From positions 1 to 64,000 of the forward strand of contig JAFWIO010000076.1 in NCBI GenBank assembly GCA_017514785.1: a stretch of 64,000 nucleotides of DNA. The letters are read 5' to 3'. This document shows positions 26,110 through 34,329 of the stretch, piece after piece. Each line of letters begins with the position of its first letter. Positions within the stretch are counted from its first letter, which is position 1. Source of the DNA: Eubacterium sp. Lineage in GTDB: Bacteria > Bacillota > Clostridia > Lachnospirales > Lachnospiraceae. The notes beneath the pieces were generated by a model, which was not told the origin of the DNA, did no database searches, and was given only the letters and a program-made list of their open reading frames with translations. The translations under genes were made by a program, and so were the position numbers.

Positions 26110-26302
26110 TAGAGATGCAAATCTCTATCATCACTTAAATGAGAGGAGTGACGGTTCTGACTCCTCGTTAAACAAAAAGATAACCGGAGAGATGAGAGGA
26201 GTGACGGTTCTGACTCCTCGGTAAACAAAAAGTTGACCGAGTGATGATTAAAAAAAAGGGAGAGAAACAGAGGGTAAATACCCGGAGTTTTTCTCCTTTT
26301 TT
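26110..26302 (+). ncRNA. type III antitoxin RNA (tandem repeat) with terminator
   Basis: A 5' hairpin with 7-bp arms and a GCAA tetraloop (26110-26127) is followed by two direct repeats, 26141-26193 (53 nt) and 26194-26241. Each contains GAGGAGT/ACTCCTC arms around GACGGTTCTG, plus a second small hairpin around AACAAAAAG. ATCATCACT (26127-26135) can pair with AGTGATGAT (26240-26248), closing the repeat domain. A terminator follows: 10-bp arms at 26259-26268 and 26287-26296, an inner GGGTA/TACCC hairpin, and six T to 26302. Promoter, tandem repeats, terminator, then a toxin ORF 22 nt on is the defining order of type III toxin-antitoxin loci, where the RNA binds and inhibits the toxin. Confidence 0.7.
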
Positions 26303-26323
26303 ATTTGGGAAGGATGGTGAGTT

Positions 26324-26800
26324 ATGAAAAAAGATTTTAAAATTATTTCTTTAAAGAAGGAATTCTATGCGGAGTATCCTAAAGAAAAGTATAGCGAAAT
26401 GCTTACAAAAGAAGAGAGGCCGTACAACTGCATTATGACAAAAAGTGAAAAAGGTTATTATATTTGTATCCCTTATAGAAGCTATATTAATCATAGATTG
26501 TCATTTAGATTTAAGAATAAATATGGTAAGTATAGACCAGGACTAGACTTTACAAAAATAATAATATTAAATGATTTGCATTTTGTTAGTGATGAAGATG
26601 TTTTTATTGATGATGATCAGTACAAAGAAACATGCATCCATATTAATCGCATATATAATGATGCATGCAAATATGTCGAAGACTATAGATTGCATATGTT
26701 AGGATTAAAGAGAGTTAAGAAGGAAGTGTTCAATAGAAAATATCAATTTAGTACACTACAGTATTTTCATAGTGAGTTGAGTATTGTTAAAACAATATAG
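26324..26800 (+). CDS. type III toxin, CptN/TenpN (ToxN-superfamily) endoribonuclease
   Basis: The 158-residue protein has the pattern I associate with CptIN/TenpIN toxins: an N-terminal FKIISLKKEFYAEYP, a RPYNCIM strand, YYICIPYRSYINH, RPGLDFTKIIILND, and a C-terminal FSTLQYFHSEL. Such toxins cut mRNA and their own antitoxin RNA and act in the cytosol, often giving phage resistance or plasmid stability. The upstream tandem-repeat RNA with an intervening terminator strongly supports the call. A purine-rich ribosome binding site precedes ATG 26324. The module interrupts the usual polC-rimP order. The catalytic residue is not assigned. It could be another member of the ToxN superfamily rather than CptN. 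Confidence 0.75.
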   Translation: MKKDFKIISLKKEFYAEYPKEKYSEMLTKEERPYNCIMTKSEKGYYICIPYRSYINHRLSFRFKNKYGKYRPGLDFTKIIILNDLHFVSDEDVFIDDDQYKETCIHINRIYNDACKYVEDYRLHMLGLKRVKKEVFNRKYQFSTLQYFHSELSIVKTI

Positions 26801-26821
26801 GATGATATCATTTTTAGACGC

Positions 26822-26902
26822 AAAAAAAATAACCGCGCCTAGCACGGTTATTCTTTGAATTAACTGCAAGGGCTAACCGTATAGGGATAGCTCCTGTATC
26901 TT
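26822..26902 (-). ncRNA. candidate small minus-strand RNA with its own promoter and terminator
   Basis: On the minus strand TTGATT (+ coordinates 26927-26932) and TATATT (26904-26909) are 17 bp apart. About 70 nt further the same strand has a hairpin (arms 26828-26835 and 26845-26852) followed by eight T (26829-26822). On the + strand the same hairpin, followed by TTCTTT, could end the toxin transcript. The -35/-10 lie in AT-rich DNA, so the promoter may be chance. No peptide is obvious. The layout resembles antisense antitoxin RNAs of type I systems, but no partner toxin is seen. Confidence 0.35.
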
Positions 26903-26980
26903 TAATATATATTATTTTTATTAGAAAATCAAGATATATGATAGAATAGACATAGTTATTATAGTTTGGAGGAATTAAGA

Positions 26981-27460
26981 GTGAATTTAGTAGATATATT
27001 AAAGAAAAGAAAAAGCATCAGAAAGTATACAGATGAGAACATTTCAGATGAAGTGTTGAATCAAATTATAGAAGCAGGTAAACTCGCGCCAAGCGGACGC
27101 AATAAAAAGCCAGTAAAACTAATACCTGTCCGCGACAAAGAAACCCTAGAATACCTTTCAAACACAAGAAGCCACGGATCACAAATACTAGCTGGTGCAA
27201 ATGCAGCAATAGTAGTGGTAGGTGATAGTGAGTTGTCTGATACTTGGATTGAAGATTGCTCAATTGCAATGATGATTATGCAACTAAGAGCTACAGAACT
27301 TGGTGTTGGCAATTGTTGGGTTCAAGTTAGAGGTAGATACCTTGATGAAACTGGTGAACTGACAGCAGACTTGATCAAATCTAAACTTAATATAGAAGAT
27401 AAATATTCAGTTGAATGTATGTTATCACTTGGAATGCCAGCAGAAGACTGGCGTGAATAA
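26981..27460 (+). CDS. small nitroreductase-family protein
   Basis: A 159-residue FMN-dependent oxidoreductase of the nitroreductase fold. The N-terminus KKRKSIRKYTDENISDEVLNQIIEAG is the usual FMN-phosphate-binding start, followed by APSGRNKKP and a central helix with WIEDCSIAMMIMQLRATELGVGNCWV. It is shorter than typical 200-residue members, as is a common clostridial subgroup. GTG 26981 was chosen because GGAGG at 26968-26972 is 8 nt before it; an upstream TTG overlaps that site. The natural substrate is unknown. A bidirectional terminator follows. Confidence 0.85.
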   Translation: MNLVDILKKRKSIRKYTDENISDEVLNQIIEAGKLAPSGRNKKPVKLIPVRDKETLEYLSNTRSHGSQILAGANAAIVVVGDSELSDTWIEDCSIAMMIMQLRATELGVGNCWVQVRGRYLDETGELTADLIKSKLNIEDKYSVECMLSLGMPAEDWRE

Positions 27461-27464
27461 ATAA

Positions 27465-27492
27465 AAAAAGCACTCCATCTGGAGTGCTTTTT
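27465..27492. terminator. bidirectional terminator
   Basis: A perfect 12-bp hairpin, AAAAAGCACTCC and its complement with an ATCT loop, has A-runs on one side and T-runs on the other. It can end the nitroreductase on + and tRNA-Glu on -. Confidence 0.9.
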
Positions 27493-27493
27493 A

Positions 27494-27565
27494 CAGCTCG
27501 TAGGGGAATTGAACCCCTGATTCCGCCTTGAGAGGGCGACGTCTTAACCACTTGACCAACGAGCC
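27494..27565 (-). tRNA. tRNA-Glu, anticodon CTC
   Basis: The reverse complement folds into a standard cloverleaf. Acceptor GGCTCGT pairs with ACGAGCT (one G-U pair). The D arm has GTC/GAC with the GG loop, the anticodon stem is TCGCC/GGCGG with loop CTCTCAA (anticodon CTC, reading GAG), and the T arm is AGGGG/CCCCT with loop TTCAATT. CCA is not encoded. It is the only clear minus-strand gene in the window. Confidence 0.95.
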
Positions 27566-27578
27566 AAGACCAAGACTT

Positions 27579-27606
27579 ATTATAACAATTATCTATATAT
27601 TTGCAA
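27579..27606 (-). promoter_or_regulatory. tRNA-Glu promoter sharing a palindromic -35 with the SDR gene
   Basis: On the minus strand TTGCAA (27601-27606) and TATAAT (27579-27584) are 16 bp apart. TTGCAA is self-complementary. On + the same hexamer lies 17 bp from an extended TGTTAAAGT (27621-27629), so it may also serve the SDR gene. Confidence 0.5.
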
Positions 27607-27639
27607 TAGTTTTTTGTAAATGTTAAAGTATAAACAGTT

Positions 27640-28455
27640 ATGGAGTGGATTAGAAACAAAACAGTTTTAATAACGGGAGCATCATCTGGAATAGGTAGAG
27701 CTTTAACAGAGAAGCTTGTTAGATACTATGGTTGTCGCGTGATTGGAATTGGACAATCAGAGGAAAAGCTACACTATGTAAAAACAAACCTTACCTATAT
27801 GACAGACTTCTTTGAGTACAGAGCTTTTGATGTGAGCCAGGAAGAAAACTGGGATCTTTTGGCGATGGAGCTAAAAGAAGAGGGTAGAAAGATTGATATC
27901 CTTATTAATAATGTAGGAACACTCCCTATGCTTCAGCGAATCACCAACTACAAAGAAGATGTAATTCGTGAAACATTCGACGTAAATTATTATTCATACA
28001 GATACGCAGTAAATGCATTGCTACCAATAATTCGTGAATCCAACATGCCAGGCATTGTGAATATAGTAAGTGCGGACGCGTTGGTTCCTTTGTTGGGGAC
28101 TTCTGCACATTCGGAGAGCCAAGCAGCACTTTTGTCCTATTCAAAGAGCTTGGTGGCTGAGCTTGGTCGTGAAATGTATGTTGGATATATGATTCCGGGA
28201 TTTGTACAGACGGAATACTTCAGAAATCAATATAAAACAATCGATAAAAAGTTATTTAAAAAGATAAAACTCACACCAGAGAAGGCAGCAGAAAAGATTA
28301 CTAGAAAGATCTTGAAGCAAAAAGTAAGAGGTTTAATAGGAAGAGATGCCAAATTTATGGATAAATTTTCAAGACTCTTCCCAGCACTAAGTGTTAAATG
28401 GTACGAAATTAAGGTTAAACACTCGAAGGCTAAACTCTTTGAGAACGTCAAATAA
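27640..28455 (+). CDS. short-chain dehydrogenase/reductase-like protein lacking catalytic Tyr and Lys
   Basis: A 271-residue Rossmann-fold protein of the SDR superfamily. Nucleotide-binding TGASSGIGRAL (residues 12-22) and NNVG (90-93) are intact. The tetrad Asn (116) and Ser (144) are present, but the YxxxK pair is replaced: 13 residues after Ser144 is His157, and four further is Gln161. Spacing and surrounding residues (AHSESQAALL) fit the family, so the substitutions are real positions rather than misalignment. It may be a binding-only pseudoenzyme or use altered chemistry. No ribosome binding site precedes ATG 27640, and the likely promoter would give almost no leader. Confidence 0.8.
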   Translation: MEWIRNKTVLITGASSGIGRALTEKLVRYYGCRVIGIGQSEEKLHYVKTNLTYMTDFFEYRAFDVSQEENWDLLAMELKEEGRKIDILINNVGTLPMLQRITNYKEDVIRETFDVNYYSYRYAVNALLPIIRESNMPGIVNIVSADALVPLLGTSAHSESQAALLSYSKSLVAELGREMYVGYMIPGFVQTEYFRNQYKTIDKKLFKKIKLTPEKAAEKITRKILKQKVRGLIGRDAKFMDKFSRLFPALSVKWYEIKVKHSKAKLFENVK

Positions 28456-28458
28456 ACC

Positions 28459-28487
28459 TTGACATTACGCATTTATACTTATATAAT
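28459..28487 (+). promoter_or_regulatory. consensus sigma-A promoter of the rimP-nusA-infB operon
   Basis: TTGACA (28459-28464) and TATAAT (28482-28487) at the ideal 17-bp spacing, both perfect hexamers. This is the best promoter in the window. Confidence 0.9.
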
Positions 28488-28518
28488 GCCTATTGTGAAC
28501 AGAATACTAGATGAAACG

Positions 28519-28546
28519 AAAAGCAGTCCGAAAGGGCCGCTTTTTT
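28519..28546 (+). terminator. leader attenuator upstream of rimP
   Basis: Within the roughly 70-nt leader, AAAAGC...GCTTTT arms enclose GTCC-GAAA-GGGC (GNRA loop), followed by a T-run, giving an intrinsic terminator before the rimP ribosome binding site. NusA is known to stimulate such terminators, so feedback control by NusA is a reasonable inference. Confidence 0.7.
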
Positions 28547-28565
28547 CTATGAATTAGGAGGACAA

Positions 28566-29033
28566 ATGTCTAAACGTAAAGATGTAGAGGCAAAGACCGA
28601 AGAATTAGTTATGCCCCTTATAGACGAAAAAGGCTTTGAGTTCGTGGACACAGAGTTCGTCAAAGAAGGAAATAGCTACTATTTAAGGGTGTTTGTGGAC
28701 AAACCAGGTGGTATTACGATTGATGATTTAGAGTCAGTTTCGAGACCACTTAGTGACAAACTTGATGAAAAGGACTTTATCGATGAACAGTATATCTTAG
28801 AAGTCAGTTCGCCGGGACTTGGCAGGCCGATGAAAAAGGATAGGGACTTCGATAGAAACTTAGAAAAAGTTTGCGAAATCCATTTATACAAGGCTATAGA
28901 TGGCGAGAAAGAGATAGTAGGACTTTTGAAGTCTTATGATAAAGAAACTATTACCATTGAAATAGAAGAAGGTAATGAAATAAAAATAGACAGAGCAGAT
29001 GTTTCTCTGGCTAGAGAATATATTGAGTTTTAG
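28566..29033 (+). CDS. rimP: ribosome maturation factor RimP
   Basis: Needed for 30S subunit assembly. The 155 residues show the typical pattern: a helical start, GFEFVDTEFVKEGNSYYLRVFVDKPGGI-type strands, DDLESVSRPLSDKLDE, and the signature EVSSPGLGRPMKKDRDF, with a C-terminal Sm-like domain. GGAGG precedes the ATG. It is first in the operon with nusA, 15 bp apart. Confidence 0.95.
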   Translation: MSKRKDVEAKTEELVMPLIDEKGFEFVDTEFVKEGNSYYLRVFVDKPGGITIDDLESVSRPLSDKLDEKDFIDEQYILEVSSPGLGRPMKKDRDFDRNLEKVCEIHLYKAIDGEKEIVGLLKSYDKETITIEIEEGNEIKIDRADVSLAREYIEF

Positions 29034-29048
29034 GAGGATATAAGAAAA

Positions 29049-30311
29049 ATGGCAAGTGAATTTATGAAAATTATTGAGGCATTATCAAAGGAAAAGGGCA
29101 TTGATAAGGATGTTCTATTTGACGTGATCGAGACTAACTTACAAGTTGCTTACAAGAACAACTTTAAGAAAGAGGAAAACTCACACGTAGTTATCGACAG
29201 AGAGACTGGTGAGTATCACGTTTATTCAGTGAAGGAAGTAGTTGAGGAGAGCATGGACGACATCTCAGAGATTAATCTTGAAGATGCTAAGCTAATCAAT
29301 CCTGATGCAAAGTTAGGCGATACAGTAGAAGTAGAGGTTGACTCAAAGGACTTCGGACGTATTGCTATTTCAAGTGCAAAGAACGGTATCCTTCAGAAGC
29401 TTAAAGAAGAAGAGAGAAAGAGTGTGTATGATAAATACATCGAAAAGAAAGGTCAGCTTATCACTGGTATTGTTCAGAGAATCAATGGAAGAACAATCAA
29501 TATCAGCTTAGATAACGCAGACACTATTCTTACAGACAAAGAGCAGGCTCCAGGTGAGCACTTCAGACCACACGATAGAATCAAACTATACGTGGTTGAT
29601 GTTAAGAATGAAAAGCGTGGTCCTAGAATCATCGTTTCTAGAACTCATGCAGAGTTAGTTAGAAAACTATTCGAACTTGAAGTTTCAGAAATAGCAGACG
29701 GCACAGTTGAGATTAAGGGCGTGGCTCGTGAAGCTGGTTCACGTTCAAAGATTTCAGTTTACTCACACAACGAAGATGTGGATGCAGTAGGTGCATGTGT
29801 AGGTGTTAACGGCGAAAGAGTTAACGCTGTTGTTGATGAACTTCAAAACGAAAAGATAGATATCGTTACATGGTCAAACAACCCAGCTATCTTAATTGAA
29901 AATGCGCTTAGCCCATCAAAGGTTATCGACGTTTTGGCTGATCCAGAAAACAAGGAAGCTACAGTAATCGTTCCAGATTCACAGCTTTCACTTGCAATCG
30001 GTAAAGAAGGCCAGAACGCTCGTCTTGCTGCTAAGCTTACTGATTATAAGATCGACATCAAGAGTGAGGCTCAGGCTAAGGAAGAAGGAATCCAGTACGT
30101 ATTTGACGAGGAAGACTTCTACGATGATGAGTACTATGATGGCGAGTATGATGACGAGTACGATGATGAGTACGATATGGAATACGAGGACGAGTACGAC
30201 GAAGAAGAAGAGTACGACGGCGAGTATGACGATGAAGTAGAAGAGGTTGATGAGAAGGCTGACGACAAAGAGGCTGACGAGAAGGACGAAGACGCAAAAG
30301 AGGAGGAATAA
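29049..30311 (+). CDS. nusA: transcription termination/antitermination protein NusA
   Basis: Binds RNA polymerase and modulates pausing, termination and antitermination. The 420 residues comprise the N-terminal polymerase-binding domain (about 1-125), an S1 domain (about 130-190), and tandem KH domains (about 200-345, with KGVAREAGSRSKISVYS and LAIGKEGQNARLAAKLT). From about residue 352 there is a 65-residue tail of almost only Asp, Glu and Tyr. Such a tail is unlike compact Bacillus NusA and might mimic nucleic acid or limit RNA binding; this is inference. The infB ribosome binding site lies inside its end. Confidence 0.95.
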   Translation: MASEFMKIIEALSKEKGIDKDVLFDVIETNLQVAYKNNFKKEENSHVVIDRETGEYHVYSVKEVVEESMDDISEINLEDAKLINPDAKLGDTVEVEVDSKDFGRIAISSAKNGILQKLKEEERKSVYDKYIEKKGQLITGIVQRINGRTINISLDNADTILTDKEQAPGEHFRPHDRIKLYVVDVKNEKRGPRIIVSRTHAELVRKLFELEVSEIADGTVEIKGVAREAGSRSKISVYSHNEDVDAVGACVGVNGERVNAVVDELQNEKIDIVTWSNNPAILIENALSPSKVIDVLADPENKEATVIVPDSQLSLAIGKEGQNARLAAKLTDYKIDIKSEAQAKEEGIQYVFDEEDFYDDEYYDGEYDDEYDDEYDMEYEDEYDEEEEYDGEYDDEVEEVDEKADDKEADEKDEDAKEEE

Positions 30312-30314
30312 ACT

Positions 30315-32951
30315 ATGGCAAAAATGAGAGTTCATGAAGTTGCCAAAGAATTGGACGTTAAGAGTAAAGATGTAGTGGAATTCCTCGCAAGTGAGGGCGT
30401 CGAAGTCAAAGCTCAAAGTTCAATTGAAGATGACAACATAGAAAAAGTTAGAAAGCACTTTGGCGGGGCCGCAAAGAAAGCTGATGACAAAGAGGAGAAA
30501 CCTAAAAAGTCTACAGCTAAAAAGAAGGCTGAGCCAAAGGAAGAGAAGGCTGAAGAAGCTGAAGAAAAAACAGAAGAATCTTCAGATGAAGAAAAAGAAG
30601 AAAAGAAACCACGTGTGATTATCACTAGTCGTGGTGTGTTAAAGACAGGCGAAGGTTCAAAGGACGGAAAGAAAAAGCGTAAACATAGAAGTTCAGGTGA
30701 GCACAAGCATCACGGTGAGCACAAAAAGCGCAAGAAGAAATCAAGTTCTTCTGAATCTGAAGGAACAACAAAGAAGAGAAGAAAGAAAAAATCTACTGAC
30801 GAGGCTGCAGCAAAGGCTAAAGAGACTGAGAAGAAGACAGAAGAGAAGGCTGCTGAAGTTCTAGAGGAGAAAAAGGAAGAAAAACCTGCTAAGCCAAAGA
30901 AAAAGGGCAGAAAGATTACAGGCCCAGTTTCTGATGGAAAGAAGGGTGGCGTTGTAAGAAAAGCATCTGACGATGGTGATAAGCCAAGCAGAGGTAGAAA
31001 GCACCGTCCTGAAAAGATGGAGGTTCGTAAAGACGACGCTCCAGCCAAAGGCAAAGGCAGAAAGAAAAATAATAAGAGAAGAGATAACAGAAACGCAGAT
31101 AGAAGATTCGAGGATGGCCCAGGTGGCAGAAAGGCTCGCGACTTCTCAAAACAGAAGCTTACAAAGCCTAAGAAGAAAGAAGAGAAGCGTGAAGAGATTA
31201 AAGTTATCGAAGTGCCAGATGTTATCACTATTGGCGAACTAGCTGAGAGAATGAAGATGACTGCATCAGATGTCATCAAGAAATTATTCTTAGAGGGCAA
31301 GATGGTGACAGTAAACACTGAGCTTTCATTCGAAGATGCCGAAGAGATTGCTATCGGCTATGACATCATCTGCGAAAAAGAAGAAAAAGTAGACATCATT
31401 GAAGAACTTCTAAAGGAAGACGAAGAAGACGAGAAGGATATGGAAAAACGTCCTCCAGTTGTCTGTGTTATGGGTCACGTTGACCACGGTAAGACATCGC
31501 TTCTTGATGCTATTAGAGAGACAAACGTGATAGAAGGCGAGGCTGGTGGTATCACACAGCACATCGGTGCGTCTGTAGTTGAAATCAACGGAAGAAAGAT
31601 TACTTTCCTTGATACTCCAGGACACGAGGCGTTTACTTCTATGCGTATGCGTGGTGCACAGTCTACAGACATCGCTATTTTGGTAGTAGCAGCTGATGAC
31701 GGTGTTATGCCACAGACTATTGAGGCTATCAACCATGCTAGAGCAGCTGGAATCGAAATCATTGTTGCAATCAACAAGATTGATAAACCAGGTGCAGATA
31801 TAAATAGAGTTATGCAGGGTCTATCTGAGCACGAACTCCTTTCAACTGAGTGGGGTGGTAATGTTGAGATGGTTCCAGTATCAGCTAAGTCAAAACAGGG
31901 TATTGACGATCTACTAGAGATGGTACTTCTTCAGGCTGACGTGCTTGAGCTTAAAGCTAACCCTAACCGTGAGGCTAGAGGTATCATAGTAGAGGCTAAG
32001 CTAGATAAAGGTAAGGGACCTGTTGCTACAGCTCTTATCCAGAAGGGTACACTTAAGATTGGTGACCACGTGGCTGCTGGTGCTACACACGGTAAAGTGC
32101 GTGCGATGGCTGACCACAGAGGAAAGGCAATCGAAAAAGCTGGCCCATCTACACCAGTTGAGATTCTTGGTCTTAACGGTGTGCCAAACGCTGGTGAAGT
32201 ATTTGTTTCGACAAAGACTTCGGCCGAGGCAAAGGACTTTGCGGCTACATTCGTAGAGGACAGCAAGCAGAAGATGCTTGAAAAGAATAAATTTAGAATT
32301 ACACTTGAGGATCTTAACTCACAGATTGAAGCAGGTGAACTTAAAGAACTTAACCTTATTGTTAAGGCTGACGTTCAGGGTTCAGTGGAAGCTGTTAAGC
32401 AGAGTTTGACTAAACTTTCAAATGAGGAAGTTGAAGTTAAGGTTATTCACGACGGCGCTGGTAACATTTCAGAGTCAGACGTTATCCTTGCTTCTGCGTC
32501 AAACGCAGTTATTATCGGTTTCAACGTTAAGGCTGATTCATTAGCAGAAGAGACTGCTCGTAATGAGAAAGTTGATATCAGACTATACGATGTAATCTAT
32601 AATGCTATTGACGATATCGAGAGAGCTATGAAGGGACTTCTTGCTCCAGTATTCGAAGAGAGTGTTATTGGACATGCAGAGATTCGTCAGATATTCAAGG
32701 CTTCAGGTGTTGGTAATATCGCTGGTTCATACGTGGAAGACGGTTGGATCGAGAGAGGATGTAAAGTACGTATCACTCGTGAAGGCGAGCAGATCTTTGA
32801 AGGTGACTTGGCTTCACTAAAACGTTTCAAGGACGATGCTAAGGAAGTGAAGGCAGGCTTCGAGTGTGGTCTTGTATTCGAAGACTTCGACGATGTACAA
32901 GAAGGCGATATGGTAGAAGCATATGTAATGCACGAGGTTGCTAGACAATAA
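30315..32951 (+). CDS. infB: translation initiation factor IF-2
   Basis: GTPase that places fMet-tRNA on the 30S subunit. The 878 residues have an IF2_N domain, a long Lys/Glu-rich linker (about 55-300), a second IF2_N-like helical segment, the G domain with GHVDHGKTS (about 385), DTPGHEAF and NKIDKP, then the beta-barrel and C-terminal tRNA-binding domains. It starts three bases after the nusA stop, with AGGAGG inside nusA. The small genes ylxR and ylxQ that normally stand between nusA and infB in Firmicutes are absent. Confidence 0.96.
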   Translation: MAKMRVHEVAKELDVKSKDVVEFLASEGVEVKAQSSIEDDNIEKVRKHFGGAAKKADDKEEKPKKSTAKKKAEPKEEKAEEAEEKTEESSDEEKEEKKPRVIITSRGVLKTGEGSKDGKKKRKHRSSGEHKHHGEHKKRKKKSSSSESEGTTKKRRKKKSTDEAAAKAKETEKKTEEKAAEVLEEKKEEKPAKPKKKGRKITGPVSDGKKGGVVRKASDDGDKPSRGRKHRPEKMEVRKDDAPAKGKGRKKNNKRRDNRNADRRFEDGPGGRKARDFSKQKLTKPKKKEEKREEIKVIEVPDVITIGELAERMKMTASDVIKKLFLEGKMVTVNTELSFEDAEEIAIGYDIICEKEEKVDIIEELLKEDEEDEKDMEKRPPVVCVMGHVDHGKTSLLDAIRETNVIEGEAGGITQHIGASVVEINGRKITFLDTPGHEAFTSMRMRGAQSTDIAILVVAADDGVMPQTIEAINHARAAGIEIIVAINKIDKPGADINRVMQGLSEHELLSTEWGGNVEMVPVSAKSKQGIDDLLEMVLLQADVLELKANPNREARGIIVEAKLDKGKGPVATALIQKGTLKIGDHVAAGATHGKVRAMADHRGKAIEKAGPSTPVEILGLNGVPNAGEVFVSTKTSAEAKDFAATFVEDSKQKMLEKNKFRITLEDLNSQIEAGELKELNLIVKADVQGSVEAVKQSLTKLSNEEVEVKVIHDGAGNISESDVILASASNAVIIGFNVKADSLAEETARNEKVDIRLYDVIYNAIDDIERAMKGLLAPVFEESVIGHAEIRQIFKASGVGNIAGSYVEDGWIERGCKVRITREGEQIFEGDLASLKRFKDDAKEVKAGFECGLVFEDFDDVQEGDMVEAYVMHEVARQ

Positions 32952-32957
32952 ACTTTG

Positions 32958-32975
32958 GCGAGCCAAGCGGCTCGC
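32958..32975 (+). other. intercistronic hairpin infB-rbfA
   Basis: GCGAGCC-AAGC-GGCTCGC, a 7-bp GC-rich stem, is followed only by TAATAGTTTT. It is a weak terminator or an mRNA stability element in the operon. Confidence 0.5.
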
Positions 32976-32999
32976 TAATAGTTTTATGAGGAAATAATT

Positions 33000-33395
33000 A
33001 TGAAAAAAGGTAGTATTAAAAACAACCGAATAAATATGGAGGTTCAAAGAGAACTTGGTGTTATCATTCGTGAACTTAAAGACCCAAGAATTGCTATGAT
33101 GACTACTGTAGTAGCAGTGGAAGTAGCTACTGATTTAAAGACTGCAAAAGTTTTTATCAGTGTGCTTGGTGATGATAAAGCGAAAGAAGACACTATGGAA
33201 GGTCTAAAAAGTGCCAAGGGATTTATTAGGAAAGAACTTGCGCACACAATCAACCTTCGAAACACTCCAGAGTTAGAATTCGTGTACGATGAATCAATCG
33301 AGTATGGAATGAAACTTTCAAAGATGATTGATGACTTGCACGTAGATTCAGATGATGAGTCTGACACAGAGGAGGCTCAAAATGATGAAGATTAA
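33000..33395 (+). CDS. rbfA: ribosome-binding factor A
   Basis: 30S maturation factor with a KH-like fold. The 131 residues include NRINMEVQRELGVIIRELKDPRI, the VEVATDLKTAKVFISVLG strand pair and the RKELAHTINLRNTPELEFVYDESIEYG C-terminal core. GAGG precedes the ATG. Its acidic tail overlaps the next gene by 14 bases. Confidence 0.95.
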   Translation: MKKGSIKNNRINMEVQRELGVIIRELKDPRIAMMTTVVAVEVATDLKTAKVFISVLGDDKAKEDTMEGLKSAKGFIRKELAHTINLRNTPELEFVYDESIEYGMKLSKMIDDLHVDSDDESDTEEAQNDED

Positions 33396-34329
33396 TGACA
33401 TTATTGGAGACGCTACAAAGATTGGTATAGCAGGACACATCAGACCAGATGGAGATGCTATAGGTTCTTGCATGTCTCTTTATAATTATCTAAAGAAGAA
33501 CAGACCAGACTTGGATGTCAGAGTTCACTTGGAATATGTTGATCCAAAGTATGGAATCATTGAAAATATTGATGAAGTGGACACTGGTGATTTTGATGGT
33601 ACAGAGTATGATTTATTTATCGCGCTTGATACTGCATCAGCCGATAGACTTGGCAAGAACGTCGAATACTTTGAAAAGGCAAAAAGAACTTTTTGTCTAG
33701 ATCACCACAAGTCAAACGATGGTTACGCAGACGAAAACATAGTGGAAGCAGACGCTAGTTCAGCCTGCGAAGTATTGTTTGACACATTAGATGTCGAATT
33801 GTTTGACGCAAGTATCGCTGCACCTATGTATATGGGTATAGCATCAGATTCAGGCGTGTTTAGATTCCAAAACACAAAACCTAGAACTCTTCGCATTGCT
33901 GCAAAGATGATGGAGTTTGGAATTGACCATAACGAAATTTTGGAAGAGACATTCTACAAGAAGTCATACAACCAGATGATGATTACAGCCAAGATTCAGA
34001 CAAACACGGTTGTAACTATGGATGGACAGGTGATCTACGGCTATTGCACAAGCGAGTTGATGGAAAAATATGGTCTTACTACAAATGACCTAGATGCAGT
34101 TATTGCATCTATTAGAAATGTGTCAGGCGTGGAAGTTGCCATGTTTGCATATCAGCTAGAAGATAATAAATACAAAGTAAGTCTTCGTTCAAAGGATAGA
34201 GTAGACGTAAGTAAAATTGCGGTTACCTTTGGCGGTGGCGGACACAAAAGAGCTGCCGGCTTTGATATCGAGGGCGACAAAGACTCTGTCATCGAAAAAG
34301 TTTTGGCAGAAATAGAAAAAGAGTTTTAA
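33382..34329 (+). CDS. nrnA: DHH/DHHA1 phosphoesterase (NrnA-like nanoRNase/pAp phosphatase)
   Basis: Degrades short oligoribonucleotides and 3'-phosphoadenosine 5'-phosphate, or related linear dinucleotides, using manganese. The 315 residues show GHIRPDGDAIGS, IALDTASADRLG, the DHH motif in DHHKSN (about 106), and the DHHA1 glycine motif GGGGHKRAAGF (about 283). The start lies within the end of rbfA, with GGAGG at 33371-33375; ATG 33385 is an alternative. The position between rbfA and truB is the usual one. Confidence 0.92.
   Translation: MMKINDIIGDATKIGIAGHIRPDGDAIGSCMSLYNYLKKNRPDLDVRVHLEYVDPKYGIIENIDEVDTGDFDGTEYDLFIALDTASADRLGKNVEYFEKAKRTFCLDHHKSNDGYADENIVEADASSACEVLFDTLDVELFDASIAAPMYMGIASDSGVFRFQNTKPRTLRIAAKMMEFGIDHNEILEETFYKKSYNQMMITAKIQTNTVVTMDGQVIYGYCTSELMEKYGLTTNDLDAVIASIRNVSGVEVAMFAYQLEDNKYKVSLRSKDRVDVSKIAVTFGGGGHKRAAGFDIEGDKDSVIEKVLAEIEKEF

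Noticed and set aside
26141..26241. CRISPR array
   Set aside because: The two repeats are adjacent without unique spacers and are flanked by a promoter and a terminator. They fit an antitoxin RNA, not CRISPR.
29988..30416. Minus-strand ORF of 142 codons opposite the nusA tail
   Set aside because: It arises from the Asp/Glu/Tyr codon repeats of the NusA tail read backwards, giving a Val/Ile/Leu-rich false membrane protein.
30710..31318. Long minus-strand ORF of 202 codons opposite infB
   Set aside because: It mirrors the Lys/Glu-rich repetitive linker of IF-2, is low complexity (Phe/Leu/Ser runs), and has no ribosome binding site. It is a shadow of infB.
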